A stretch of DNA of 64,000 nt from Gaeumannomyces sp. JS-464 (Eukaryota > Ascomycota > Sordariomycetes > Magnaporthales > Magnaporthaceae). Positions 42,501 to 55,374 of the stretch are shown piece after piece. The stretch covers positions 2,914,001-2,978,000 of the forward strand of contig NGZR01000001.1 in the NCBI GenBank assembly GCA_002197995.1, written 5' to 3'. A model generated the notes under the pieces. That model did not search any database, was not told the DNA's origin, and saw nothing but the letters and a program-made list of their open reading frames with translations. The translations under genes were made by a program, and so were the position numbers. Position 1 is the first letter of the stretch. Each line of letters starts with the position of its first letter.

Positions 42501-45110
42501 TAAAGTTATAGCTTACATTTTAACCTTAACAAATTTTAATTTGCGGTAAAAAAATTAAATATTTGGGATTTATTATAAAAGCCGGCGTAAAGGTAAGCCT
42601 TAACCCCGAAAAAGTGGAAGCTGTTTAACGTTAAAAAGCCTTTTATACGACGAAAAAAGTTCACAATTTTTTAAAATTTTTAAACTTTTACCAAGTTTTT
42701 ATCCCCGGTTTTTTAAAAGCGGCCGCACCGTTAACGAAGTTAATAAAAAAAGGAATGCCTTTTTATTAAATAGAAAAACATTAATCCGTTTTTAAAAGCT
42801 TACAGTATTTGTTTTTATCCGTTAATATGTTTACGGAATAGGATTTAAACGCGCTTACGTTTTTGGAAACGGATTGTAACGGGTTTGCTTTAAAAGGCAC
42901 GTTAATGTAAAAAAAAACGGGGAAAAACGCCCGGTAAAATTCCATTCCCGCAAATTAAAGCCCGTAAAGCGCAACTATCCCGTTTACGATAAGAAAATGT
43001 TAATTATCGTTAATAGCTTAAAGCATTAAAACGCGGAGTTTCGTAATTGTAAAAGCTTTATTATACTTACGGATTATAGGAATTTAAAGTATGTTATAAA
43101 GTTTTAATGCTTATTAAAACGGTAAACGCGTTAAGTAAAAGTGTTAGTTAAATATAACTTTAAGTTATAATACCGTTTAAATAAGAAAAACGTAATGGTA
43201 AATGCTTTATTACGGAGGGAATAAAACCGCTTAAAAAGGGACGAGAAATATAAAGCTAAAAAAATGCAATTATTGCCCGAAAACTCCTTTATTTGGGTGC
43301 GAGCGATTTAAATTCTTAATAGCGGCCTCGCGGTTAAAAAAAAGGGGATTTTAACGAAATCCCGGACGACGTTTAATAGTTAAAAAACCCGGATTTGCGC
43401 GAGCTATTCGAAAGCACGGCCAGGTAAAACAATGTATATAAATTTATATACCGCTTTATAAAGCGCAACGAGCGCTTTTTAAAATTAATTTTAAATTTAA
43501 AAGTGTAAAAAGCAAAATGCCGCATTAATAACGAAAGCAAGCTAAGGTTTAAAAATAAGCTTTAAATGCTAAAAGCCTTTTTTATTACAAAAGTAATAAT
43601 AACGGCGGCGGGAATAAAAAATAACCTACGGGATAAGTTTTAAAGCGTACTAATCCAAAAAATACATAACGCTTTCGTTATAAGCCATTCGGGTTAAAAC
43701 GGCACTACTTACGCCGTAGCGAAAAACTTTATTAGCTTTTAATATACCGCAGTATTAAACGCTTTATCCGTAATTATAACGTTTATAACCGTAGCAAAAT
43801 TTAAAAGGATTTAAAATAAAGCCTTTTATAACTTTTACTTATTTTTAACCGGTTTTATAACTATTTACAAATGGATTTTATAATAAACCTCTTTTTAGCA
43901 AACGGGAATACCGCTTTATAAGTAATTACGGATAAGTTATTAAAAAAGTTTATTTTAAAAGCGATAGCGTTTATACAAGCCGAAAAGTGCGTAAACCGCT
44001 TTATAACCTATTTCGTTCGTTTTTACGGTTAGCCCGTTTTAATTATTTCGAATAGAAAAACGAATTAAACTAGTAACTTTTAGCAATACCTTTATTAACG
44101 TTTAAAAATTAAACAGCTTTTAAATATAACTTACCGCTTTTAAACGAACGGCGGTACGAAACGCGTAAATTAAAAAGTGCAAACCGCGTTAAAAGCTTAT
44201 ATTAATTATTAATAATCGGATTAGGATTAATGGTTTTCCGCAATTCAGCTCGCGTTTAACTCCCGCTTTACGCAATTATCGGTACGTCCCCGTTTTTTAC
44301 TAACCACGGGCATAAACCCTTGTTTATTTTAACTAATAAAAAAAGCACTTTTAAATTTAAAAAAAGCGTATTAATAGCGAAGGTTAAAAAGTATGTAAAA
44401 AAAACTGGCTTAAATTATAAATATATGCCAAATAGCTATAATTATAGTAACTTAGCAAATTAAAAGGTATGCGAATTAAAAAAGGCGGCCGGCGGAATAA
44501 TATAAGCTAAAAGATAAAATATGGTTAAATTTAAGCAATTTCCTTTCCTTTCGCCCAAAAAAAAACTTAACTAATTACGCGTTAAAATTACGATAATTAA
44601 AATAATGGGATTTAACGTGGTGGAAATGGAAAGTTTACCTATTAAAACGTATTACCGCTTTAATATAAATAAAATACGTTAAGCGAGTAAAAATCCCGTT
44701 CCTAAGCAAGCAATAGCCGACCTTTAACCATTAGCCGTATTAATTAACGAAAAGCGGGAATGGTTAATAAACCGTATCGATAAAGCTCGTATTATAAATA
44801 AAGGGCGAAATAAAGTTAAAAAAATTTATATTTAGTAAAAAAAAGCATATAATGCTTATTTAAACCTTTTTTAACCTTTTCGTAAAAAACGAAGCGTTAA
44901 ACCGTTACGAGGAAAAGTACGAAAACGTTATAACGAACGATAGCGACCTCGAAATGCAAACGGTAAAACGAAAGCGTAATAAGCTGAAAAAAGCGCAAAA
45001 AAAGGAAACTTTCGCAACGTTAATGTTATATATGTCGATTAATACAATTCCAGCCGATAGGAAAACCGCAAATTTCGAAATTAATTCCGGGGTTTAAAAC
45101 GCGGCTAAAC
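39590..45110 (+). pseudogene. Element F gag-pol remnant
   Basis: Gag includes FFETGGKNAKYNFTKYINKF and QFFNEFSLMFKNVLSRAGSN (about 40340-40520). The protease region includes FDAFVNEGCECYVAIN near 41300-41350. RT spans about 42000-42720, with the active-site box now YLND at 42420-42431, then KKIKYLGFIIKAGV. RNase H (SRKLKPVKRNYPVYDKKML) lies near 42950-43010. Integrase begins near 43650 (HNAFVISHSG, where GHPG is expected). The polyprotein appears to end near 45110. Stops are mainly TAA. Confidence 0.8.
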
Positions 45111-45517
45111 TACCAATTTAAAATCCCTTTTATTTACTTTCTTTTTATCTTTTTTATTTTTTTACCCGCCTTTTCTTTTTTCGCACCGTTATCGTCGTTA
45201 CCTTTTTCGTTTTCCATACCGTTATCGTTATTACCTTTTTCGTTGCTTACGTTATATAAATCGCTAAAATTTAAATCGTTAACGATTAAAAATGTAATAG
45301 CGTTTTTACTAATACGCGAAAACGTTATAACGGTACGGCTAAAGTTAAAAAACTTGGGGCGAAAACGGGTGTTAATATCGGTGGTAAAGTTAAACCCCGC
45401 ATTAAAGCGAGCGGGCGAACCGACGCCCGACCCGAAAAAAGGCGAACCGCGAAACGCGTTTTATAAACGATTTATAACGAATATAGTAGTAATAAGCAAA
45501 GGCGTAATTAAAAACTA

Positions 45518-46383
45518 AGCGGGCATAAAAGGAAAAAGCCGAAATTCGAGGCCAAATTTAAATCGCGTTATACGTAAACGTTTGGAAAAAAGCGCAAAGT
45601 TAAATTCGTAATATTATCGTTAACGCGGAACCGTTTAAACGATAAAGTAACAGGCGGTAAGTTAAACCGGTCGCTTTTAAATTTGGCAGCGTAAACCGCG
45701 CATTTAAAAACGGCGATACGTTATTTATACGCGGCGTTAAAAGCGAAATGGCCTAATAAAGTAATAATTATAACCCTATTAAAAAAAATTAATAAGCGCA
45801 TTTATAACGGCGAAAAGTTACTTTTAAAAAATTTACGGCATTATTTTATAAGCGGTTTCCAAACGCTTTATATTGCGTTAAGCAATATAAGCAGTTTTAA
45901 AAAGCTTAAAAGCTTTTTCGGCATTTTTATTAAACGACGCGAACTTTTAATCGGTATGTAATTAAATAACGACGGGAAAAGCGGCGGTGCATTTACGGTT
46001 AGCGAAATTGCATTCGTAATACGCAATACGTTTAAAACTAAACTGCGAATAATAAAGCTAATCCCGCGAAATGCAGCGGAAGTAGTGGTTAGCGCGCTTA
46101 ACGCCGCGTAAAAAAAAAGCGACGATAAAAGCAGCAAGCTGCTTATCTTTCGACGCGAAAAACGACAAGCTCGAATTAAAACCTTAAATGCGGGAGTAAA
46201 CGACGAATTAAACGGGATTTGCGGGGAAAATAAAAGTAAAAAGTTTACCATAGCGGTAAAAAAGCGGGTAATGGTAAATCGTAAAGCGATAGCTAAAAAG
46301 TGGAAATTAATTAAAAGCGACGAAAGCGGGCAAACGGCCGCGTAAACGATTACGGTCGCGCGCGCGAAAAAAAAAAAACCTAT
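45518..46383 (+). pseudogene. Extra reading frame of element F, first part
   Basis: After pol, a plus frame with only about five stops runs nearly 290 codons to the insertion point of copy C. It is charged and protein-like (KNLRHYFISGFQTLYIAL; GAFTVSEIAFVIRNTFKTKL; VVSALNAA). I recognise no family. The stop-free 188-codon frame on the opposite strand (45868-46434) is hydrophobic and is its antisense shadow. 45120-45250 upstream is a C/T-rich non-coding or antisense-acidic stretch, and 45243-45518 has another open frame of unclear reality. Confidence 0.45.
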
Positions 46384-46788
46384 TATTACGACCAGCATAC
46401 AAACCTTATAATAACAAAACGGGAGGGGGTCCAAATGGTGCCCCCGCTTTATAGCAAAACATGTAAAATCACGTGGTTTAAACGGGATTTGTGGATTTAT
46501 AACAAAGTAACAAATCCAAGCAAAATTTGTAAATTTGCGACAAAATTACAAATTTAAAAAAAACTACTAGGAAAAACAGTATATATAAAAGATGGATTTT
46601 TTACTAACCCAAATAATTTTAACTAAAGCTTCGGCATTAATTAATTTAAGTTAGCTTTTAAATATCTCTTAAACCAAGCAATTAAATTATCCTTTTAAGT
46701 TACGTAGTTTTTTATTAATTAAATTAGCGCTATTATCTTTTCCTCTTTCGAAATGCCCTACATTAAAAGCAAACCTTTAATTATAACA
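46384..46788 (+). repeat. 5' LTR of copy C
   Basis: Starts TATTACGACC, ends TATAACA. Shorter than the copy B LTR because it holds fewer CAAATCC/AAATTTG subunits. Has a GGGAGGGGG-CCCCCGC pair near 46420-46450 not seen in B. Confidence 0.93.
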
Positions 46789-48000
46789 TTTTAACTAATT
46801 TTATTTAATACCTCGTTAAAAGGAAAAAAAATGCAATTATAACAAACAGTAATAAAAAGCTTAAAAAGGAAAAAACCACAGTTTTTACTTTTAACGGTAT
46901 TAAATACGACTTTAACGAAGCTGCTAATACGCTTAGCCTTTTTAAATTTATAACGAACGAAATCGCTAAAAGCTAAACCGAAGTAAAGCAACTTACTGCG
47001 AAATTGGTATTTTTTAAAGCACTTATCGCAATCCGAACGTACAAATTTCCGTTCCCGGATTTTTATAAAGGAAAAAACGGCAAATTTAAAACGTTTTTTA
47101 CCGAATGCAAAAGCTATGTTAAATTTTACGAATAACAATTCGTAAGCGAAAAACAAAAGGTTATTTACGCTATTAATAAACTAAATAGCAAAATAAAAAA
47201 ATGGTTTTAATTAACTTAAAGCAATTACCTTAAAAAGTATAAAAATAGCTAAAAAGCTATTAAACTTATTTTCGCCAATTTCGAAACCTTCGGGAAAAAA
47301 GTCGAAAAAGTGTTCGAAATAATTAACGAAACTTAAATCGCCGAAAGAAATTTGTTAGCTTTTAAATAGCGAAAGCCCGCAATTAAATACGCAGCGGACT
47401 TTTAACGAATTAGCATTAAACTTAACTAAAGCGATACTACGTTAATATTGCACTTTTATAACAGATTGCGCGAAAACGTAAAAAACAAACTCGCGAAACA
47501 AAATCGCCCGGAATTTTTTACGGATTACGTTAAAAACGCGGTTCGCATTAGCGACAAATTGTACGAACGATAAAAAAAAATATGGTTTTAAAAATGCGGC
47601 ATAAAGAAATAAAGCTAATTAAAAAAAGGCTAAATAGCAACTTATTACGGTTTACGAAACGCATTTAAACTTTATAAACTTTAATGCGAAAACCGCTTAT
47701 TAGCAATAAAAACAGCAGAAAAAATAAAAGCAAAATTTAAAAAACGGGAAATGTTTTAAATGCGGTTAAACCGGCTATATTAAAACCAATTGCTTTTAAC
47801 GGGATAATAACCGTTAAGTAATTAACTTTTAACGAACGTAAAAAAGCTCGATATAAAAAGGATTATGCTTTAAAATAACGTTTAATTAAATAAATTGCTA
47901 CGATAAAGCGTATAACACATATTAATCCGATAAAAAAGCTACCAGATAGTATTTTCAAAAACTTTAAAGCATTTATATATTTAAAACCATAAGGTTTAAA
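46789..48000 (+). pseudogene. Copy C gag remnant
   Basis: Homologous to gag of copy B (KTFFTECKSYVKFYE; HFYNRLRENVKNKLAK). Zinc knuckle at 47752-47793 with His changed to Tyr. The 121-codon minus-strand frame at 46791-47156 is a shadow. Confidence 0.85.
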
Positions 48001-48671
48001 TATAATAGCGAAGGAAAATAGCGGGTCGTTTTCGGGATTACAAGTTCGGAAGAAAAAAACGACGCCGTTTTTTATGGGATTTAAAAGAAACCGACTTTAA
48101 TAATTAGTTTAAAAAAGGAAAAGCTCGAAAAAAGCTTTTAAATTAAACATACCTTTTTCGAAAATCGAAAAATTCCAATACTAACGTTAAAATAAATTAA
48201 AACGGTTAAACTTTTAAAATAACCGAGTTTTAAAAACGAGCAAAAGGCTCGAATAGTAAAACCTTTGTACTTATAATTTGTAAAAGCCAAACAAATTAAA
48301 AAAGTTAACGCGTTTTTACGCTTTTTAATATTTCGAAATGTTTTTAAAACGTTAAAGTTTTAAAACACTTAAATAGCCCGTTATACCACGCCACCCCGGC
48401 GGAAGGAAATAACGGTTAACTTTTATTATAATTTAACGATTAAAAAAAAGTTAAATACGCTAATTACCAGTTCGATAACGTAAACGAACTAAAAAAGGCA
48501 ACGTTAATCCCCGAAAACCACCTTTACGTTAACTTGGAACATTTTAAACATTTGTATTTGTTTTAAGCAAAATGCATTTATAAAAAGTGCAAATTCCATT
48601 TACAACTTAAACTTAAGCATAATTATTTTCTATAAAAGTTAAAAAATAAGCTTAAAATTAAACCTTAGTTA

Positions 48672-50532
48672 ACGTGGTTTATTAGTAAGTGGGCTATATT
48701 AGTTAATAAACTACGACACCCCGACCTCCAGTTAATTAACGCGCATGCCAACTTAACAACGCCAGGAATCCATTTAAACTACTCGGAATTATATATATCG
48801 GACGTTTTTATTTCCTCCTAGCAAGTGCGCGTATTATGTCCGGTTTTGCCGCAAATGCCACATCGCCGACGAGTCGTCGTCGCCCTCCTTTTTTAACCCC
48901 CATAATCGCGCATTTCTTGCTATAGCTATCCATCCAGCTTTTTTTGGTTTAAAGCATTTCGTACCTTTTCGACAGTATGTAACCCTCCTTGTCGGACACG
49001 TGTTTTTTTGGCCTTCCGGCGTTTGCTTAGCGCTTTGTTCGCCTTTTGTAATTTGGAGCACTTTTTTTCCAAAAGGTTAACCCGATGTATAATTGCCTTA
49101 GCCCTTTTCGTTAATTGGTTTATAACCGATAGCATGGGTAACGGAAAGCTGCTCCGGTAATTAAAAATCCGAGCTTTAATATGTTCGGATTGCGAAGTTG
49201 CGTTTTTAGCTGTTTAAAGCGTTTTGGAGGTTTAAAGTTCGGCGTCGTTTAAAAGCTTTTTCGGGGGAGTTAAAGTTCGTAACCTTACATTTAGCTTTTT
49301 TAAAACTAAATCCGGATCGAATAAAGCAAAGCCAGCTTTTCGAAAACCTCCCCGGATATTTCCTTCGGTTATAAAGGCAAAAAATGCCGTTTTAAACGCC
49401 GAAAGAAACTCGACCTTAGTTACGTGGTTAACGTGTAATTTTATTAGGTTTTCGATTTATTAACCGTACGCCTTTTTTAACGGGCTAAAACACTTAACGT
49501 TAAACGGCTAAAAGAAGTAAAACGAATGTAAAAGCATGCAAAGCGTAATAATGTTATATTTTTAGCAATAAAGCTCGAAATTCGTCGAGTGGTAGCTTTC
49601 GTAGCCGTTTAGCACTAATAAACGATAGGGGCTATTTGCGCGCGATACTATGTGTTTATCGAAATGTTAAATCCATTTTAAGCCGAGCTCGTTCGTAATC
49701 CACCCGTTAAAACTCGTTGCAATAACTTAATCGCGTGGAAGGTCGGTTTCCAAATACCAATTGGCTAAATAATATTGCCTTTTAACGATAATAAAAAAGG
49801 GGATTGCTTAGCCGCAATTGTTAACCTTTTGGATAATTATAGCCCATTCCCGGTTGCTAAGCTAAACCAGCTTTGCTTTACTACGGCCTTTCAATATTGT
49901 AATAATTATAACGGCGGCGATTATGCTTATAAGGAAGCCGGTTTCGTTAAAATTATAAATGTTATTATCCAAAATGCCATATTTGGCTATAGTATTCCGC
50001 ATAAAGTCGAACTAGGTAAAAACGAGCTTGGGATTTTCGCATTTGGCCTTTTAATAATCGTACTTTCGAATTTAGCGCGTGCCGAGCTCCGGGCGGCGTT
50101 TAACGAACCTTTCGACCCAGCGTTTACCGACGGTACCCGCGTCGCGTTCGGCGAGCAATCGGTTAGCCATATTTTTAACATTAAAATGCCGAGGAGGGAA
50201 TGCGCGAAAATCCAGCTCGAATATGTATTTAATAAGCGCCTTTTTTTCGAATTCCGTTAATTTCCGTAATCCGGGCATAGTGTCGCGTCGAGCAGGTAAG
50301 CCCCGCTTTTAACGCGTTAAAGTTATTTTCGCGACCGAATAGATTTTTGCAGTTTCCCGTATGCTTAGTTTTAGGTTGGATTGTAAAGCCCGAAAGGCAA
50401 GCATTACCCGGCTTTCGTCGTTTCCTATTGATATTATTATGGGCGGAGGAATTGGTCGCGAAAGAAAAAGTGTCGCGTGGTCGCGTGTCGTGGCCTATTA
50501 ATTGATATGGCCCACTTACTAATGAACTACGT
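48672..50532 (-). mobile_element. pogo/Fot1-type DNA transposon 3, minus strand
   Basis: 1861 bases with TA at 48670-48671 and 50533-50534. Inverted repeats start ACGTGGTTTATTAGTAAGTGGG and, from the other end, ACGTAGTTCATTAGTAAGTG. The undisturbed site in copy B reads GTTTAGCATTTT. It is the least RIPped of the three pogo copies. Confidence 0.92.
48810..50280 (-). pseudogene. pogo 3 transposase, broken
   Basis: The minus-strand frame 50278-50072 is open: RKLTEFEKKALIKYIFELDF, FNVKNMANRLLAERDAGTVG and KRWVERFVKRRPELGTR, the complete CENP-B-type DNA-binding signature. The DDE region follows to about 49250. A C-terminal part with ALSKRRKAKKTRVRQGGLHT (near 49030-48970) ends in an intact zinc knuckle CGICGKTGHNTRTC at 48862-48821. 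Frame changes and stops break the gene. The plus-strand 161-codon frame 49775-50260 is a shadow. Confidence 0.88.
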
Positions 50533-53500
50533 TAGCATTTTAATTGCTACGGTAAAAACTAACTTAAATCGGTAAATTTACCGCAATTTTTAAACCTAAC
50601 GAACGGCATTTAATATTATACGTTATTAAAACGCTCGATTAAAAAAATGCGAAATTACGAAATACAAAAAGCATATAGCATAAAAAACGAAAACTTAATA
50701 TTAAAAAATTACGCGAACGTACGTCCCGTTTAACCCGGATAAAAGTACAAACGTACCGTACTCGTTTTTTTTATTAAAAAATTAAACGAATTACCCGAAC
50801 GAAAAGCACGGAATGAAAAACAAAAAAAAACCGATAAAAACCCTCGCGATAGCAAAATCGAATTAACTATACGACTTATTAACGTTTCGGATGAAATATT
50901 AAAGGAAAATGGTTAAAATAATAATCGATTGCGAAGCATAAAGCGATTACGTATCGTTATAAACGGCTAAACGGTATAAAATTCCTACGAAATAAAAACA
51001 CTAACCGTATTAATTAAAAACGGTTAAAAAAATACCTATCGCTTATAATAAAAGATAAATTAACCGAAAAACACAATTAATAACATTACGTATTCGGAAT
51101 AAAAAAAACGTTATTATTATATTAAATAAACTGGATATAAAAAAGGAAATGTAATTTTCGAAATCTTTTAATTTAAAAAAAATAACTTACAAATAAATTA
51201 AACTACCAGTTAAATTTAATAAAAACAGCTACAAATAATTAAAACAGTTTACTAATTACAAACTTTAAATTGTAAATAAAAAAAGCAATAAAAGAAGGTT
51301 ATAACGGTAATAAAACTTAGCAATCCATTTTCGCATTTAGTATTAATAAATACACGATTATTTAAAATGGAAAGCAATTAAAACAACTAAACTAATATTA
51401 AAAAACGGTTTGCAAATGTTTTAAAAAAAACAGTATAAATACGAAAAATTGTTTAAAAAAAACCTGGAAACGGTATTTCCCGAATATAAACCGTTCGATT
51501 TTAAAATTAAATTTAAACTAAAAACGCAATTTAAATACCAAAAGCTATATTAATTTAGCTTTTAATAATAGGAAATGCTAAAAAAAACAATTGGAAAAAA
51601 ACCTACGAAAAGGGCATATTAAACCTTTTAATTTTTTAATAAAATACGAAATTTTATAAAAAAGGAAAAAAATAAAACGGAGCGAATATGTATCGATTAT
51701 CGCCCGTTAAACGAAACCACGATAAAAAACCGATGTTTTTTATTTTTTATTAACGAATTACGAAATGGGCTTAATAAAGCCTAGTGTTTTACGGTTTTAA
51801 ATTTACGGAAAGCTTATAGCTTAATACGGATTAAAAAGGGCTAAAAATGGCTTACGGCTTTTAAAATAAGGTTTAAATATTACGAGTTTTTAATAATAAC
51901 TTTCGGATTTACTAATGCATTAGCCACGTTCTAAAAGATAATTAACCATATGTTACGCGAATACCTCGACGTTTTCGCCTTCGCGTATTTGGATAATATT
52001 TTAATTTTTTCGAAAACGATAGAAAAATATAAATAGCACGTATATAAAGTGCTTTAAAAACTGCTTAGCGTAAGCTTTTCGTTAAACCAAAAAAGTGCGA
52101 ATGGCATTCGCAAAAAATCGCTTTTTTAAAATTCGTAATTACATTTGGACAAGTTTGTATAAATCCCTAAAAAAAATCGAAAAAATTAAAAAGTAGCTTA
52201 AATTTAAAAACGTTACGAAAATACGAGGATTTTTAAAGTTTTTAAACTTTTACAAACGGTTTATCCGTGGTTATAGCAAAATCGCTATACTATTTACGAA
52301 CCTTACCAAAAATAACTATTAATTTTATTAAAAAAAGCAAAAACAAAAAGCTTTCGAGCAATTACGAAACGCCGTATTAAAAAAAACCAATATTAATACT
52401 TTTAAACTTAAAAAAACCTTTCGAGGTTAAAACCGACGCATCGGATTACGCGATCGGCGGCTAACTCGAATAGCGAAATAATTAAAAACGGTTGCATTTT
52501 TGCGCGTTTTTTTTCGCAAAAGTTAAATAAACCTAAATTAAATTACCAAATCCACGATAAAAAACTTTTAACAATAATTCGAGCATTTAAAAAATGGCGG
52601 CCATACCTTTATAAAGCGAAGCATTAAATTGTAATATATACGGATTATAAAAACTTAGCACATTTTACTATAAGCAAAAACCTAAATAAACGACAAATTC
52701 GTTAAAACGAGTTTTTGCAAAATTACGACATCCGGATTAAATACCGGAAAAAGTCGGAAAACGGCCGGGCGAACGCCTTAAGCTAATAACCGGACCATTA
52801 AGTTGTAATACTTAAAAAAATACGGGTAATTTTAACGAAAAAACCAAACGGATTTTTAGTTTTAGCATAAAAAATACTCGTTAAAACGGTCCGGTAAGGA
52901 AAGGTTTAAACCCTAAAAAAAATTTAACAAATTTACAACCAGTTGGTATACGGTTATTAAAGCGTAAAAAAAACATGGAAACGGTTGTAATAACATTACG
53001 AGTTCGTAAAAACTCGAGCCGAAATATAAAACGTAATAAAAAATTGCGAAAGTTATATTAAAAACAAAGCTAATAAGCATAAGCCTTATAAGCTTTTGCA
53101 ACCTTTGCTAGCACCGAACGAAATATAGCAAAAAGTTACTAATAAATTTCGTTATTAAACTTCCCTAATTTAAAGAATTAATAATTGGAATTAAATACGA
53201 TAATGTATTAATAGTAATAAATAAGCTTATTAAATATGCCTTATTCTTACCGTATAAAAAAAGCAGTAACGCTACCGAGCTAGCGTATATTTTTATTAAG
53301 CACGTAATAGCGGAATACGGCACGCTAAACCGCTTAATTACGGATAAAAATAAGCTATTTATAAGCAAATTTTTAAAAAAGGCTTACGGGATTGCTAAAA
53401 GCCGAGCACTTTTTATTTACGGCCTATTACTTTTAAATAAATAAATAAACAAAACGGACGAATTAAACTATAAAGCAATATTTACGCGATTACGTTAATT

Positions 53501-54236
53501 ATAAACAAAATAACTAAATATAATTACTTTTTATAGCTTAATTCGCTTATAATAGTTTAATTTATACAATTATAAAAATTACACCGTTTTACGCGAATTA
53601 CGGGTTTACGCTTATAGCGTATAAAAAACCTAAAGTAAAAAAACATACTTTGGTAGCGGAAATACAAGTAACGAAATTTACTAAATTATATAAACACTTT
53701 TAAATAAAGCTAAAAAAGCTACGGCACTGTATAACCACTTAAATAATAAAAAAAAAAGATCGAAAAACCAACCTTTAAAAATGGAAATAGCGTTTATCTT
53801 TTTTAATGCAATATTAAAACAAAACGGCTAAACGATAATTTAAATTACAAAAAACTAGGACCTTTTAAAATATTAAAAAAGGTTTCGAACGTAAATTACA
53901 AATTCCAACTACCGCTAACTATAAAATTCCACCCGGTTTTTTATATTTCCCTATTCGAATTAACGCTACCGGGTTTTAAAAGTAACGAGTTAATAAAAAT
54001 CGACCTGAAACAAAAGTACGAAATCGAAAAGATTTTAAATTATAAGCTAAAAAACAGGCCTAAAAAGTACTTAATTAAATGGAAAAGGTACGGCCACGAG
54101 GAAAACACGTGGGAAAAAAAACCAACCTTGTAAATTGCTAAAAAGCTTTAACGGACTACCGGCAAAAGCACTTACAAAAAGGTTAGCAAAAGCAAAAGTA
54201 GCTAAAAACCTAATCGCTAATCGGATTTTTAGCAAT

Positions 54237-54308
54237 GGTCGCATTAGGAGTCGAACCTAAAACTTCCGGCTAATTGGGTAAAACGCGCTACCATTGCGCT
54301 AAACGACT
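54237..54308 (-). tRNA. tRNA-like gene of a different kind, inside copy C
   Basis: Antisense to the element, at the same place as the Lys-like gene of A, B and D. Minus strand: acceptor AGTCGTT with TGCGACC, A box TAGCGCAATGG, perfect D-stem GCGC/GCGC, perfect T-arm TTAGG-TTCGACT-CCTAA with consensus B box GGTTCGACTCC. The anticodon arm (TTTTACCCAATTAGCCGG) does not fold cleanly and the anticodon is uncertain. Acceptor base 1 is G-to-A. Confidence 0.65.
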
Positions 54309-54329
54309 TAAAAAGTTATTAAAAACTAT

Positions 54330-54620
54330 AGCTTACCACGATTAAAAAAGGAAAAGCAGGTTTAAGTTAGGATTAACTTTAAACGCTTGCCAATTGGGGG
54401 AAACGGCAAAAGCCACGAATGGCCCAAACTGCGAGGTAATTTAATAGGCTTTTTTGGTCGGCCTTTTCCCGCTTAATACGCTTTAACTCTTCCACGGAGT
54501 TAATACACGGCGTACCGCGCGCATTATTTTTTCCAACCACATTCGTTTTTATTTTCGAAAACGGAAAACTTTTTCCCCGCTTTTTCCAATTCGGCTTTAA
54601 ATTTAAAGTGCTATACGACG
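54330..54620 (-). pseudogene. Conserved antisense reading frame, copy C
   Basis: Diverged version of the frame in A, B and D: MRAVRR-type start near 54525, KRIKREKADQKS-like residues, then FVAFAVSPNWQAFKVNP near 54420-54375. The upstream charged segment is shorter. More damaged than in A and B. Confidence 0.35.
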
Positions 54621-54968
54621 ATATTTGGAAACTTAAAAGCGAGGGCTTTAAAACGTCGCACCCTAATCGGTTAATTTAAAAGCACTTTACATATCGAAAC
54701 GAGTTTTAAAAAAAAACTTTACACTTTTTACGTTTTAAAACCTCGTAATAATAAAAGCAAAAAGGTATTTCGAAAAATAAAAAAGAATAATTGCTAAAAG
54801 CTTTTTACAATTAACTTTTTTTCGCAAAAAACGTTTTCGCATTCGACCGAACATCCTATTAAAGTAAAAGGGGATAGGAAAAGGTAAAAAAGGAAAATAC
54901 TTACTACTAATAAAAGGCGGGGCGATAAAACGTGGCTAAAAGGATTTGGCTTAAAAAGGGAAACTTAA

Positions 54969-55374
54969 TATTACGACTAGTATATAAACCTTAGAATAAC
55001 AAAACGGGAGGGGGTTTTAAATAATGCCCCCGCCTTATAGTAAAACACGTGAAACTACGTGGTTTAAGCGGGATTTGTGAATTTATAACAAAGCAATAAA
55101 TTTAAATAAGATTTGTAAATTTGCGATAAAGCTACAAATCTAAAGGAATTACTAGGAAAAACAATGCGTATATAAAAAATGGATTTCCTATTAACCCAGG
55201 TAGTTTTAATTAAGGCTTTAGCATTAGTTAGTTTAAGTTAACCTTTAAGCATTTTTTAAAGCAAGCAATTAAATTGTCCTTTTAAATTACGTAATCCTTT
55301 GTTAACCAAATTAGCGCTATTATCCTTTCCTTCCCCGAAATGCCTATTTTAAAAGCAAACATTTAATTGTAACA
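54969..55374 (+). repeat. 3' LTR of copy C
   Basis: 406 bases, start TATTACGACT, end TTGTAACA, preceded by polypurine-like AAAAAGGGAAAC. Confidence 0.93.

Larger units (their letters stand above)
48000..54180 (+). pseudogene. Copy C pol remnant, interrupted by pogo 3
   Basis: The PR region is split at 48671/50533. RT is at about 51580-52330 with YLDN at 51986-51997. RNase H is at about 52440-52700, integrase at about 53100-53800, and the chromodomain near 54010-54130 (KYEIEKILNYKL; YLIKWKRYGHEENTWEKK). Heavy stops throughout. Confidence 0.85.
46384..55374 (+). mobile_element. Ty3/gypsy chromovirus copy C, full length, split by pogo 3
   Basis: Same family as A, B and D. LTRs are 46384-46788 (405) and 54969-55374 (406). 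Target-site duplication is CCTAT (46379-46383) and CTTAT (55375-55379), one C-to-T apart. Inserted into the extra frame of element F. Internal order is the same as copy B, but pogo 3 sits between gag and RT and the antisense tRNA is of a different kind. Confidence 0.95.

Noticed and set aside
45868..46434. 188-codon stop-free minus-strand frame, membrane-protein-like
   Set aside because: Antisense of the charged, plus-strand extra frame of element F. RIP makes TAA on the sense strand and TTA (Leu) on the other, so hydrophobic antisense frames stay open. It also runs into the LTR of copy C.
49775..50260. 161-codon plus-strand frame
   Set aside because: Antisense shadow of the pogo 3 transposase, whose CENP-B-type signature is clear on the minus strand.
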